This document shows, piece after piece, positions 17,395 through 25,674 of a stretch of 64,000 nt of DNA (position 1 is the first letter of the stretch; the number at the start of each line of letters is the position of its first letter). Under the pieces are notes generated by a model. It was given only the letters and a program-made list of their open reading frames with translations. It had not been told where the DNA came from and ran no database searches. Source of the DNA: an uncultured Bacilli bacterium. GTDB lineage: Bacteria; Bacillota_I; Bacilli_A; RF39; UBA660. The stretch spans positions 1 through 64,000 of the forward strand of contig CAJTYF010000006.1 of assembly GCA_910583945.1 (NCBI GenBank), written 5' to 3'. A program made the translations under genes and the position numbers.

Positions 17395-18539
17395 GATTTA
17401 TCACCCTCTTTCTCATTTTCTTTACTTAAATCGGCACTATAATTTTTTGTTATGTAATGTGTATTTGCCCATTCCTCGTCTACCTCCTCAAATTTAACAA
17501 TTCTTCTTACTTCATTCGGACTATAACCATTTCTTATTAATGCCTCTTGATTAGAAGCCGTCTTTAAAATATCAATATGTTCTAGTGAAGAAGTATCTAT
17601 CTTAAGATAAGTACCCTCTAAATAAGACTTTTTTCCGTATAACTTACGGTTAATTTCATCTCCAAACATATTAGCAACAGGATCTAAACAAAATGTCTCG
17701 AAACTATGTAAAGAAGATTCTAAGTCGGCAAGATCTCCCATTAATAAACCTTTTGGAATATTGAAAGCCGTTCCTGTAACGGAAAAAACTTTATCAATCA
17801 ACTTGTTTATTTCTTCACTATTAGTTGTTGACTTGTTTTTATCTGATTCAATAAACTCAAAACCTTCCTCAGTAGTCAAGATTGAATTTTGACCTTCAAA
17901 ATAATTTTTAAACTTTTCATGAATAAAATTTCTTAAAGCCTCTTGATCTTTAAATCTTTGAGAAAGCATAGCTCCAATTTTTACTTGACCCTTTATTCCT
18001 CCGCGTTTACAAAAATCTCTCATGGCATGAGAAATTAATTTTCCATAAGAGGCATAAAGACCATTAATTAATTCCACGATTTCTTGATGATTAAAGCGGG
18101 TGTAAAAAACTTCGTTCATGTAATATTTTTTGTTCAATGTAAGTGTTCCAATTTTAACATTTGTAAATTCATTGGGGTACAAGACTTTATCACCTTTTAT
18201 AAATGAATCGGCAATAAAAAAAGAACCATTTTCTTGAATGATAAGAACTTGGTTTTCATACACTAATTTTGAAATGGCTTCATTCCAAAATTCCTGGGCA
18301 TTTTGATTTACGTTTGGTTCGACATTAAATAAATAGTAATTATCTCTTTTTATTTCTTTATTTTTGAAATACGTCCGAAATTCGCTATTAGCAAGACCTT
18401 TTGAAATCAAATTAATCGCACTAAAAATAGCAAGTTCCTTATAGTACACTTCAAGTAAAATATTAGTATCAAAGGATTCGGAAATATTGGCAATTCCATC
18501 TTTATCAAAAGCACTTTTTAACCATTGAAATAGCCTCAT
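17391..18539 (-). CDS. Portal protein (HK97/phage_portal family)
   Basis: 382 residues. Family features: AIFSAINLISKGLANSEFRTY, a stem/wing region and NIPKGLLMGDLADLESSLHSFETFCLDPVANMFGDEINRKL read in pieces near residues 255-300, typical of HK97-type portals. The dodecameric ring is the DNA entry vertex and docking site of terminase. It lies between TerL and the protease. Confidence 0.92.
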   Translation of the reverse strand: MRLFQWLKSAFDKDGIANISESFDTNILLEVYYKELAIFSAINLISKGLANSEFRTYFKNKEIKRDNYYLFNVEPNVNQNAQEFWNEAISKLVYENQVLIIQENGSFFIADSFIKGDKVLYPNEFTNVKIGTLTLNKKYYMNEVFYTRFNHQEIVELINGLYASYGKLISHAMRDFCKRGGIKGQVKIGAMLSQRFKDQEALRNFIHEKFKNYFEGQNSILTTEEGFEFIESDKNKSTTNSEEINKLIDKVFSVTGTAFNIPKGLLMGDLADLESSLHSFETFCLDPVANMFGDEINRKLYGKKSYLEGTYLKIDTSSLEHIDILKTASNQEALIRNGYSPNEVRRIVKFEEVDEEWANTHYITKNYSADLSKENEKEGDKS

Positions 18540-18553
18540 ATAATCCCACCTTT

Positions 18554-20209
18554 CTAAAATGTGATTGTGTCTAGAAATATTTCTCGATCTAAGTCAATAT
18601 TTGGAATTTCATCTTCAAGACTAATTGCAGCAACAAAAGCCATAAAACCATCTGTCTTACGCAATCTTGGTTCAAATTTCTTGTAAGATTTATTTCCTTT
18701 TTTATCAATATCAACAAATGTATTACGAATATACCAACGCATTAAAGGATCATCTCCCATAATTAAACGATGGTTGGCAAAAATCTCATCAATTAAAGGA
18801 GCTACTTTATTATGAGTAATGTAACCATTTCCAACTAAAACTAATAAGCCATCTGGATGTTCTTTGTCTTTCGGGTAAATTCCTACTTTATCAAAGGTTT
18901 CTTTCATAGCATTATAACGAAATCTGTCCATAGCAATTCTTTTGATATTATACTTTTTACATGCCTCTAAAAACCATAGGACAACTAGCTCCGCATTAAT
19001 CGTTTTTCCTTTTGTTTTTTCACATAATCCTTTTTCTTCTGCTAAAGAAATATCAAACTTTATTCCTTTTAAATCAGGACTATTTTCACATATAAAAGTA
19101 TGATGTAACCAAATATATTTATTTTGTTTTTTAAACAGTAAACCCACCGCACAAAAATCCCTAATTTCCGCAAAGTCAATTCCACCAACAGCGGTGTAAT
19201 TTTCTAAATTTGGAATTTCTTGATTTGTGGCTAAAATATCTTCCCATGCTGCAACTTCATGTGCTTCATCTCGATGAGGTAAGTTCATTCGTTTCGTCAT
19301 AAACTCATTTCTTTCATGAGGTCGTAATTGCATAGACTGATACTTATCAAGCATTTCTTGTTTTAAAGCTGGCAAATAAATAATAGCTGGACATGCTTTT
19401 ACCCAATTATCAGGATTATCTACTTCATTTTCATCATCTAATTCACATACAAATGGAAACATTCTTGAATTTGGAATAGAACCTTCCAAAACGCAAGAAG
19501 CCTCATCATCAATCGAATCTAAGACACCTTCTCTGACATCTCCATCTGTTGTAATCATAAATGTCCTTCCATCTGCCACTTTTCCAAGCCCTGATGTATG
19601 AACATCTATATTTTTAAATGTTTCATAAGCATGAATTTCATCAAATATGACACATCCTGGACGACCACCGTCTTTGGTTTTAGGATTAGAAGTATAAAAT
19701 CTTAATTTTGATTTTGTTTTTTTAAATATAATTTTTTCTAAAGTATATAAAAACTTTTGAGCCAACTTTTTATTATTGGGATTATCTAAAACGTTATAAA
19801 CATCTTCAAAAGAAGTCTTGGCTTGTTCCTCACTATTAGCGACAATGTCAACATTATAGCCCTGAATTCCATTAATATTAGAAATAAAAATAAACGCTAT
19901 TGCTGAAATAAAACCATTTTTACCATTTCCTCGTCCCATTTTTATAAAAAAGTTGTTAAAAACGAGTTGATTATTCTTTTTATAACGTAAAAAAATACAT
20001 GATAATATGTATTTTTGAAACGGAAATAATTTAAAAAAGTATTTCTCAATAGCTCTTATTGATTTTTCTATTTTCTCTTCTTCAAAGTAAACATCTTCTT
20101 GTAGTTTTCGTTTAACAAATTCAATATTTTGCTTGACTTTTTTACATACTTTAAATTTCTTTTGTTCGACTAAATCAAAATATTCTTGAACATACTTATA
20201 ATTCGTCAT
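18554..20209 (-). CDS. terL: Terminase large subunit
   Basis: About 551 residues. The ATPase domain has a Walker A-like loop (MGRGNGKNGF, about residue 95) and Walker B (CVIFDEIHAYE); the nuclease domain has GGIDFAEIRDFCAVGL and later acidic residues. It cuts and translocates phage DNA. Several ATGs cluster at the start; the ATG at 20209 with GGTGAT six bases upstream is preferred over 20224. It overlaps the end of terS by a few bases. Confidence 0.95.
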   Translation of the reverse strand: MTNYKYVQEYFDLVEQKKFKVCKKVKQNIEFVKRKLQEDVYFEEEKIEKSIRAIEKYFFKLFPFQKYILSCIFLRYKKNNQLVFNNFFIKMGRGNGKNGFISAIAFIFISNINGIQGYNVDIVANSEEQAKTSFEDVYNVLDNPNNKKLAQKFLYTLEKIIFKKTKSKLRFYTSNPKTKDGGRPGCVIFDEIHAYETFKNIDVHTSGLGKVADGRTFMITTDGDVREGVLDSIDDEASCVLEGSIPNSRMFPFVCELDDENEVDNPDNWVKACPAIIYLPALKQEMLDKYQSMQLRPHERNEFMTKRMNLPHRDEAHEVAAWEDILATNQEIPNLENYTAVGGIDFAEIRDFCAVGLLFKKQNKYIWLHHTFICENSPDLKGIKFDISLAEEKGLCEKTKGKTINAELVVLWFLEACKKYNIKRIAMDRFRYNAMKETFDKVGIYPKDKEHPDGLLVLVGNGYITHNKVAPLIDEIFANHRLIMGDDPLMRWYIRNTFVDIDKKGNKSYKKFEPRLRKTDGFMAFVAAISLEDEIPNIDLDREIFLDTITF

Positions 20210-20573
20210 CGTCATCACCATCATATTGTGGCTTTGACATCTTCGATGGCTTTAAACCCAAGGCATCCAAAAGTTTAATCATTTGAGCATTGGTTCTATT
20301 ATATAAATCAATGCTTGGATTATTTCTTGAACCCTTTTGACCTCCACCATTATCATATTCAATTGAGACCCCTCGTTCTCTTATGTCCTGGGCGAGCATA
20401 CATTTTGTGTCATACATCGTTAGATAATCCTGGAGTAAATCTTCTGTATAATTATTATAATTATCATTGATTTCTAACTGTTCTTTCAGACTTTCGTATA
20501 ATTCTTTTCGCTTACCCGCAAGCCGTGGTTTCTTCTTTTTTGTTTGCTTAATCGTATCTGAAGTGGTTGACAT
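20196..20573 (-). CDS. terS: Terminase small subunit (P27 family)
   Basis: 125 residues from the ATG at 20573, which has AAGGGGGTGGGGTAC upstream. Frame to 20660 is open but has no such signal. The C-terminus (IDLYNRTNAQMIKLLDALGL) is typical of P27-family small terminases, ending in a very acidic tail. It should recognise the packaging site, which probably lies just upstream, between it and the HNH gene. Confidence 0.88.
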   Translation of the reverse strand: MSTTSDTIKQTKKKKPRLAGKRKELYESLKEQLEINDNYNNYTEDLLQDYLTMYDTKCMLAQDIRERGVSIEYDNGGGQKGSRNNPSIDLYNRTNAQMIKLLDALGLKPSKMSKPQYDGDDDDEL

Positions 20574-20682
20574 GTACCCCACCCCCTTCACATGAGTTTT
20601 TTGAAAATTTTCTTTTCGCACTACCCCCTTACGTTTCCAGCACCCCCAAATAGAGGGCAAATTTTTTGATGGGGGGGATTAA
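20574..20682. other. Candidate cos packaging site between HNH and terS
   Basis: The 109 bases between the HNH stop and terS start hold no gene and are G/C-tract rich against an AT-rich genome. A run of seven G at 20671-20677 and CCCCC at 20642-20646 flank AGAGGGCAAATTTTTTGAT; on the minus strand this is a C-run/G-run dyad. HNH-containing HK97-like phages make cohesive ends close to the terminase genes, so this is the best candidate for cos. The exact nick positions cannot be read. Confidence 0.4.
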
Positions 20683-20985
20683 TTACCATCGTTCATCCTG
20701 CCAAAACTTAGTTCTCTTTTTAAATTTAAATCTTCCATGCTCTTCATTGTGACATGAAGTACATAATGTGATTAGATTTTTATTATCAAAAGCAAGTTCT
20801 GGAAAGTCTTTAAGTTCTTTCTTATGATGAACTTCTAGTTTACGTTTCTTTCCTTGAAAGTTAGGATTGTTTGTTGTAACTTTTCCTTTTGCTTTACAAG
20901 ATTGGCATTCGTAATTGTCTCGTTTTAATATTTCTTTTCGTTTTTTCTTCCAACGTTTTGTTTTATAAAAACTTGCGTCGGTTAT
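20683..20985 (-). CDS. HNH endonuclease of the packaging module (AUA start)
   Basis: 100 residues, absent from ATG/GTG/TTG-based ORF lists because the frame opens with ATA at 20985. It has a clear HNH domain: KRDNYECQSC, EVHHKKELKDFPELAF, DNKNLITLCTSCHNEEHGR (Cys pairs plus HH and HN). The frame is closed by TGA upstream, and ATA overlaps the stop of the preceding gene as ATAA, with AAAGGTGA upstream. In HK97-type cos phages an HNH protein next to terminase is needed for DNA cleavage during packaging. Confidence 0.85.
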   Translation of the reverse strand: MTDASFYKTKRWKKKRKEILKRDNYECQSCKAKGKVTTNNPNFQGKKRKLEVHHKKELKDFPELAFDNKNLITLCTSCHNEEHGRFKFKKRTKFWQDERW

Positions 20986-21371
20986 TCGTTTGGGATTTCA
21001 CCTTTATTTGAATTCATAAGATTGTTAGCAAATTCTTTTTCTTCCTCTGTTAGTTCAGGAATCTCTTCTTCATCATCATCTTCTTTATCTTCTGTAGATT
21101 CTCCCTCAACTACAGCAGCCTCTTGAATTAATTGATCATCGTAATATTTTAAATAACCTAAATCAATTAAACTTTCGGCTCTTTCTCTAGTAGTTCTGTA
21201 ACAATCATTAATTCTCATTAATTTTTTATTGTTTGTGCTATCTTGGAATTCTTTTTCGACATTACAGTAAACAATATCATCAGAACTTACTACTTTTTTT
21301 ACAGTTATAACATCATTAATATTTTCTTTAGTCTTTTCAGTAAAATTCTTTTTAACATTCTTTTTTGACAT
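20982..21371 (-). CDS. Hypothetical phage protein with KOW/RPF-like small domain and acidic tail, 129 aa
   Basis: First gene of the late operon. Residues 50-80 (MRINDCYRTTRERAESLID then LGYLKYY) resemble a small domain often seen in phage head-proximal or pre-terminase proteins. The rest is low complexity: a basic N-terminus and a Glu/Asp run (EDKEDDDEEEIPELTEEEKE). Function unknown. It starts downstream of a hairpin and repeat-containing regulatory region. Confidence 0.65.
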   Translation of the reverse strand: MSKKNVKKNFTEKTKENINDVITVKKVVSSDDIVYCNVEKEFQDSTNNKKLMRINDCYRTTRERAESLIDLGYLKYYDDQLIQEAAVVEGESTEDKEDDDEEEIPELTEEEKEFANNLMNSNKGEIPNE

Positions 21372-21539
21372 TTTTATGTCTCCTTTCTTTTTTCACCAGC
21401 AAAAAAACACATCTATTTCAATGTGTTTTTATTTAGGTTAAATAGTGACTGTGAAATTTCTTTATAGACTTTCACAATACAAATATAACACATCAAAAAC
21501 GAACAAAACGAACAAAATGCAATTTTTTTCAAATTTTTT
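21372..21539 (-). promoter_or_regulatory. Late-operon control region: hairpin, inverted repeat and direct repeats
   Basis: Between the late regulator gene and the first late gene. It contains a 10-bp stem (AAAAACACAT 21403-21412 with ATGTGTTTTT 21421-21430) that can terminate in either direction, an inverted repeat GTGAAA (21451) / TTTCAC (21470), and tandem AAAACGAAC units around 21494-21519. This looks like the place where the late regulator acts, by activation or by overcoming the hairpin. No clear sigma-A promoter is seen. Confidence 0.55.
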
Positions 21540-21959
21540 TCATTTTTTTTCAAAAAAACGTTTATAATCCATTCTCACACTGTTTTCTGTTCCACCAACT
21601 ATGTAAGCGATTTTCTGCCACGAATACCCATCGAAACACTTATGTTCAATGATTTGTCTCATTCGGCTTTCAGGAATTTGTTGAATAAATTCTTCTATAC
21701 ATATCTTTACATCTAATAAACGATTTAGTCTTGCTTGTTTCAAATTTTTATATTTTTCAACCTTTTGCATAATTTCGTAATTTATTCCAGTTATTGTTAA
21801 ACTTACTTTTTCAAATGGTGGTTTATTCATAGAAGTCTCTACGCAATCTTTTGCATAACCTTTTGATTCTAATTTTTTTATGGTATTTTCTACTTTTGTA
21901 ATTTCTTTTTTGATATCGTTATATTGCAATAACAATTCTTTTAAAGTGGTATTTATCAT
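21540..21959 (-). CDS. Late transcription regulator (ArpU/RinA-type, sigma region 4-like)
   Basis: 139 residues. N-terminal coiled coil (about 1-45) and a C-terminal helix-turn-helix resembling sigma region 4 (RMRQIIEHKCFDGYSWQKIA, then GGTENSVRMDYKRFF). Proteins of this layout sit just before terminase genes in Firmicutes phages and switch on the late operon. A strong ribosome binding site (AGGAGGAAAT) precedes the ATG at 21959. Confidence 0.85.
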   Translation of the reverse strand: MINTTLKELLLQYNDIKKEITKVENTIKKLESKGYAKDCVETSMNKPPFEKVSLTITGINYEIMQKVEKYKNLKQARLNRLLDVKICIEEFIQQIPESRMRQIIEHKCFDGYSWQKIAYIVGGTENSVRMDYKRFFEKK

Positions 21960-21999
21960 ATTTCCTCCTAAATAGCCACTATTTAACCTTTTTAAAAAA

Positions 22000-22104
22000 C
22001 TATTTTTTATTATTCATGTTACATCCAACTATTATTAAGAACGTTATAGTTGCTATAACTCCTAAAATGAAACCTAATAATAAAGGACTTATAGTCATCG
22101 TCAT
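22000..22104 (-). CDS. Small membrane protein, 34 aa
   Basis: A 34-residue ORF (MTMTISPLLLGFILGVIATI, then TFLIIVGCNMNNKK) with one membrane span, between two supported phage genes. A second ATG lies two codons in. A similar micro-protein lies at 28348-28446. Function unknown; such single-span peptides occur widely in phage early regions. Confidence 0.5.
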   Translation of the reverse strand: MTMTISPLLLGFILGVIATITFLIIVGCNMNNKK

Positions 22105-22125
22105 TTTCCACACCCAATCTACTTT

Positions 22126-22341
22126 TTAATCCCGAACTATTTGATCATCTTTAACATGATTTTTTTCTTTATCTTTTTTAAATTGCTTTTTATCTTCGTA
22201 TGAATACGCATAATAAGGATTATTTTTAATTTCTTTTCTTAATTTGTAAAAACTACAATTTTCACAATTCATTTCTTTGAAAACATTACATTGCGATTTG
22301 TTGTTTTTTTTGAAATGCGCAAAACAATCTTCTTTTATCAT
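22126..22341 (-). CDS. Small Cys-rich phage protein, 71 aa
   Basis: Contains CFAH, CNVF and CENCSFYKLR (four cysteines plus histidine), suggesting a small zinc-binding or metal-binding unit, followed by a charged tail. It overlaps the upstream gene by four bases. Function unknown. Confidence 0.6.
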   Translation of the reverse strand: MIKEDCFAHFKKNNKSQCNVFKEMNCENCSFYKLRKEIKNNPYYAYSYEDKKQFKKDKEKNHVKDDQIVRD

Positions 22342-22577
22342 TCTGCCACCTCAATTCTACATTTATATTTTTTGTTTAACTTTTTATTCACATTTTTAAT
22401 GTCTCTTCTCATTTCTAGGCATAAATTAATAAGTGATTCTTTAGATAATTGCATTAGTCGAGAATATTGACTTCTTCCCCCAGATATTATGTACCATCTT
22501 TGTCCAGTTATCTCTTCATATTTCTTTTTATAATCCAATAGTTTCAAATATTCTTTTTTAGACATTATTTTAAACAT
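22338..22577 (-). CDS. Hypothetical phage protein, 79 aa
   Basis: Basic, helical protein (KKYEEITGQRWYIISGG, LCLEMRRDIKNVNKKLNKK) overlapping both neighbours by a few bases, so it is part of a tightly coupled leftward operon. No domain recognised. Confidence 0.6.
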   Translation of the reverse strand: MFKIMSKKEYLKLLDYKKKYEEITGQRWYIISGGRSQYSRLMQLSKESLINLCLEMRRDIKNVNKKLNKKYKCRIEVAE

Positions 22578-22909
22578 TTTTTATTTTCACTCCTCTCTAA
22601 CTCTTGCATTAATCCTACAGGATTAGACATTGCAGAACCATTTAATATTTCTTTTTCAAAATCTTTTTGAATTTTATTCATTTTCATATTTATTAGTTGA
22701 TGATACAAAATGCCTATAAGATGAATATTTCTTTTAATTAGTTTATCTTCAATGTCCTTCGTTATAAAAAATGTTCCTTTTGTATATATACAAGTATCGT
22801 AACATCCATAAATAGATGTTCCTATTACTTTTTTCAGTTCTTCACAATTTGAAACTGGATTTAATTTTCCTCCTAAATCATTGTCTTCGATTTTTTTTAT
22901 TTTTATCAT
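22565..22909 (-). CDS. Hypothetical phage protein, 114 aa
   Basis: Soluble protein with three cysteines close together (NCEELK, GCYDTCIYTKG). It follows the tyrosine recombinase gene by 8 bases and overlaps the next gene. No recognised family. Confidence 0.55.
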   Translation of the reverse strand: MIKIKKIEDNDLGGKLNPVSNCEELKKVIGTSIYGCYDTCIYTKGTFFITKDIEDKLIKRNIHLIGILYHQLINMKMNKIQKDFEKEILNGSAMSNPVGLMQELERSENKKCLK

Positions 22910-22917
22910 ATATGCTC

Positions 22918-23757
22918 CTAACTAAATTTTATTTTTCTTATTTTTAATTCTTTTTCTTTATTAGAATCTCTTGTATAAATTCTTGTAGTTTCCAAACTGT
23001 TGTGTCCTAAAATATCGGCAAGCCCTGCTATGTCTCCTGGAAAAGTTTCTAAATAAAGTTTTGCAAATAAATGCCTAAAAGAATGGGGATGGACATTGTC
23101 TTTATTCACTCTAGCCTGACCAGCAATTTTTTTGAGTCGTCGCCATATTGTAGATGGAACAAACATTTTGCCTTCTTTTTTTCCTGGAAATAAAGTTCCA
23201 GCAGTAATATTTTTTGATTTAGCATATTTTTTTAACTCTCTTACCAAATCGGATATTACAGGAATATTTCTAATTTTACCTTTATTTCTAATTGTAATAA
23301 TTGTATCTAGATTTTCTACAGTAAAATATTTTAATTCCGAAATTCTTATACCAGTTTTCCATAAAATTTGAATAATGTAATAAGTGTCCATTTGATTATT
23401 TTTCTTGGCAAACTTTAATAATCTTTTACAATCTGAGACACTCATGTAGTCATTTATTGATGAATCACGTTGTATTTTTAATTGTTTTATAAGCAGTGAT
23501 TCTAAATCAAGCCATTTTAAGAATTTGTTTATCGCTACAATATAACTATTTGAAGTATTTGGTAAATATTGATCAACTACCTCTAATTTTTTTACAAAGT
23601 CTAAATAAATTTTTTTGTTTAATTCTTTATCTTGAATGAATTCTATAAAAGCAGTCACATTTACCTTATATTTTTTGATTGTATTTTCGGATTTTTCGTT
23701 ATATTCAAGTTCTGATAGCCACTCTTCTAACCTAATTTTCAAGTCATCATAACTCAC
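22918..23757 (-). CDS. XerC/D-like tyrosine recombinase, 279 aa
   Basis: Complete tyrosine recombinase: N-terminal SAM-like DNA-binding domain (residues 1-90) and a catalytic domain with the conserved Arg in WKTGIRISELKYF, HPHSFRHLFAKLYLE (HxxR), LGHNSLETTRIYT (His and nucleophile Tyr). It is not next to an attachment site; integration is served by the serine integrase at 36175. It may resolve multimers, act on a site such as the perfect inverted repeat just upstream (23777-23805), or act in excision/circle maintenance. Comparable recombinases near late genes occur in other Firmicutes prophages. Confidence 0.9.
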   Translation of the reverse strand: MSYDDLKIRLEEWLSELEYNEKSENTIKKYKVNVTAFIEFIQDKELNKKIYLDFVKKLEVVDQYLPNTSNSYIVAINKFLKWLDLESLLIKQLKIQRDSSINDYMSVSDCKRLLKFAKKNNQMDTYYIIQILWKTGIRISELKYFTVENLDTIITIRNKGKIRNIPVISDLVRELKKYAKSKNITAGTLFPGKKEGKMFVPSTIWRRLKKIAGQARVNKDNVHPHSFRHLFAKLYLETFPGDIAGLADILGHNSLETTRIYTRDSNKEKELKIRKIKFS

Positions 23758-23776
23758 TTTTTCACCTACTTATTCT

Positions 23777-23805
23777 ACGCAATATAACCCTATATTATAT
23801 TGCGT
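23777..23805. repeat. Perfect 11-7-11 inverted repeat (dif-like geometry) upstream of the tyrosine recombinase
   Basis: Left arm ACGCAATATAA (23777-23787), spacer CCCTATA (23788-23794), right arm TTATATTGCGT (23795-23805). The arms are perfect reverse complements. Tyrosine recombinase core sites have about 11-bp arms around a 6-8-bp spacer. It begins 20 bases before the recombinase start codon. It could also be an operator of that gene. No T run follows, so a terminator is unlikely. Confidence 0.8.
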
Positions 23806-23904
23806 CAATTAAATATTGATTTTTATTAGATTTTATAAGGCTTTGAAGCCTATTTTTTATTCTGAATAGTTTTTAAGATTTTTGATGGTATTTTAAAGTG
23901 GTTT

Positions 23905-24039
23905 TTATAGGTTTTTAGAGTGTTCAATATCTCCACTATAACCACTTTCATAATCGCCATCTATGATTTCGATGTCTAGGTTAAATTTTTTATCTAGTTC
24001 ATCCAAGTTATACTTATCTTTTATTTTTAAATATCTCAT
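23905..24039 (-). CDS. Small phage protein, 44 aa
   Basis: ATG at 24039 with GGAG seven bases upstream; the frame (MRYLKIKDKYNLDELDKKFN onward) ends at 23905. Acidic and soluble. It directly follows the 24042-24284 gene. Function unknown. The remaining stretch down to 23806 holds a weak hairpin (AGGCT TTGA AGCCT) and no ORF. Confidence 0.55.
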   Translation of the reverse strand: MRYLKIKDKYNLDELDKKFNLDIEIIDGDYESGYSGDIEHSKNL

Positions 24040-24041
24040 AA

Positions 24042-24284
24042 CTACTCCAATACTTCTTTAATTTCATATTTTTTAAGTTTATATTCATCAATTAATTTAT
24101 CATCATACATAATTAAAGCACTAAAACAATATACTTGTTCTTGACCATCTACTTGAAAATGACTTACTGAATATTTAATATCTATTACTTCTTGATTATT
24201 TTTATCTATTTCCAAAATCAAACTATTTAATTTATTTTCTAAATCTTTTTCATGTGATTCATCAAATACTTTTATCTTTAACAT
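24042..24284 (-). CDS. Hypothetical phage protein, 80 aa
   Basis: Acidic N-terminal helical region and beta strands (YSVSHFQVDGQEQVYCFSAL). Such 'QEQVYCFSAL IMY' proteins are frequent small early proteins in Firmicutes phages, function unknown. Spacing to neighbours of 2 and 11 bases indicates one operon. Confidence 0.65.
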   Translation of the reverse strand: MLKIKVFDESHEKDLENKLNSLILEIDKNNQEVIDIKYSVSHFQVDGQEQVYCFSALIMYDDKLIDEYKLKKYEIKEVLE

Positions 24285-24295
24285 TTTTTACACCT

Positions 24296-24568
24296 CTATT
24301 CCTTTGGCATTTCATAAACTCTAGCACAACCACAAGTTATTTTTTCATTATTAAATATTGGAACTGTTGATGTGCTTATTAATTCATCTTGTATCTCATC
24401 AAGTACTTCTAATGCTCTTTCTTTTGTTTTATATGTTCCTAAAATGCCTTTGCAATCATTCCATAATGAATGTTTTTCTGAATCCATATCTTCTGCCATA
24501 TCCATATATGAAATATTATCTACTTTTACTAATTTTGTTTTATCTTGACTTCTTATCCATAATTCCAT
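24296..24568 (-). CDS. Conserved Firmicutes phage protein, 90 aa
   Basis: Starts MELWIRSQDKTKLVKVDN and contains LGTYKTKERALEVLDEIQDE and a C-terminal VYEMPKE. I recognise this as a widespread small protein of Firmicutes phages and mobile elements with no known function. It is preceded by AAGGAAGTGAAGTAA, a start cassette repeated before several genes in this region. Confidence 0.7.
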   Translation of the reverse strand: MELWIRSQDKTKLVKVDNISYMDMAEDMDSEKHSLWNDCKGILGTYKTKERALEVLDEIQDELISTSTVPIFNNEKITCGCARVYEMPKE

Positions 24569-24949
24569 TTACTTCACTTCCTTACCTTGTAAAATTGATA
24601 ATGCTACTAAACTAGGTTCATAATCGCAATTTTCTAAGCGAAGATTTTCTAATGGTGTAGTATGTTCTTTGTAATATTCTTTTGTTATGTACTCAATAGT
24701 TTTATCAATTCGCAAATTCAAATGTTGTATAACACCATTTCTATTATTAAGCATTTCATCTTTTTCTTTTAAAGCATTTGCTTGTAACTTAATTTTTTTA
24801 TTTAACTCTTCGATATATTCTCTAATTTCCACCCTTTCATCTAAAGAAATATAACCGTTGTAATACAAAGGTTCTATTAGTTTATCTTCTTTTGTTATAA
24901 ATTTGCCAAGTACTTGCCTTTGATATAATTCATTATCGTTCATTATCAT
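24569..24949 (-). CDS. Coiled-coil phage protein, 126 aa
   Basis: A predicted coiled coil spans about residues 38-90 (REYIEELNKKIKLQANALKE, KDEMLNNRNGVIQHLNLRID). No enzyme motifs. Abuts the 24296 gene and overlaps the 24933 gene. Function unknown. Confidence 0.65.
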   Translation of the reverse strand: MIMNDNELYQRQVLGKFITKEDKLIEPLYYNGYISLDERVEIREYIEELNKKIKLQANALKEKDEMLNNRNGVIQHLNLRIDKTIEYITKEYYKEHTTPLENLRLENCDYEPSLVALSILQGKEVK

Positions 24950-25286
24950 TCACTTCCCTAGCAATTTTATTTAGGATTTTAAGTGCCATATCACTTTTAA
25001 ATAATTCTTTATTAGTTGCGTGTTCAATATGTGTGTCTTTATTCTTTTTACATTTTTCACAGTTGCTGTGATAACAACCATATGGAATAAAATCTTTATA
25101 TATTAACTTAAAAATTTTTTTGTACATATTTTGAGTATATTTTAATTCCTTAGTTGACTCAGTTGTTTTAATACTAAAACAACCATAAGTCGCACCACAC
25201 ATTAAGCAGTAATATTCTGAACCAGTAAATGCCATTGTGAATATTAAAGGTTCTCCACAATTACAAATAGCAATTTCATTTTTCAT
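24933..25286 (-). CDS. Zinc-ribbon phage protein, 117 aa
   Basis: An N-terminal zinc ribbon is clear (CNCGEPLIFTMAFTGSEYYC, LMCGATYGC), and a second Cys cluster follows (CYHSNCEKCKKNK). Such short zinc-finger proteins are common in phage early operons and may bind DNA or RNA polymerase; the target is unknown. Confidence 0.65.
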   Translation of the reverse strand: MKNEIAICNCGEPLIFTMAFTGSEYYCLMCGATYGCFSIKTTESTKELKYTQNMYKKIFKLIYKDFIPYGCYHSNCEKCKKNKDTHIEHATNKELFKSDMALKILNKIAREVNDNER

Positions 25287-25300
25287 TCTCTTTCACTTCC

Positions 25301-25669
25301 TTAATAAATATCAATTCTTTTTTCTTGAGAAAACAACTCTACTAAATCTTCATATTTTTTATAAAAATCTTCTCTCTGAAAGGTTGGTTTTAGCTTCACT
25401 AATTCTTTATAAATACCTTTAACATCTCTAACCCCAAAATAACCATCGCAATCACTATGAAAAAGAAATTTATCTAAATATTTCGGCAAATGTTCATCGA
25501 AGTATTTATTTTCTTCTTCACTAAAGTTTATAAATGGTGGTGTATACATTTTTTCATATAAATCACTTACATTTTTGTCATAAGCCTTTGCTACACTTCT
25601 TCTAATCAATGCAAATCCAATATACCCCATTGAAACTTCCTTTTCTTTATTTGTTAAAAATACTCCCAT
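25301..25669 (-). CDS. Hypothetical phage protein, 122 aa
   Basis: Soluble, mixed-charge protein containing FPKYLDK-like segments and FHSDCDGYFGVRDVKGIYKE. Two possible starts: ATG at 25669 (after AAGGAAGTGAAGTAA-like sequence) or ATG 13 codons later (AAGGAAGTTTCA upstream, giving MGYIGFALIRRS). Conserved 'HSDCDG' proteins are seen in Firmicutes phages without known role. Confidence 0.55.
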   Translation of the reverse strand: MGVFLTNKEKEVSMGYIGFALIRRSVAKAYDKNVSDLYEKMYTPPFINFSEEENKYFDEHLPKYLDKFLFHSDCDGYFGVRDVKGIYKELVKLKPTFQREDFYKKYEDLVELFSQEKRIDIY

Positions 25670-25674
25670 TTACT

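Noticed and set aside
22918..23757. Tyrosine recombinase as the enzyme that integrated the prophage
   Set aside because: It is 13 kb from either attachment site, whereas the serine integrase lies beside attR and the short CCATG core with TG-centred attP symmetry fits serine recombination.
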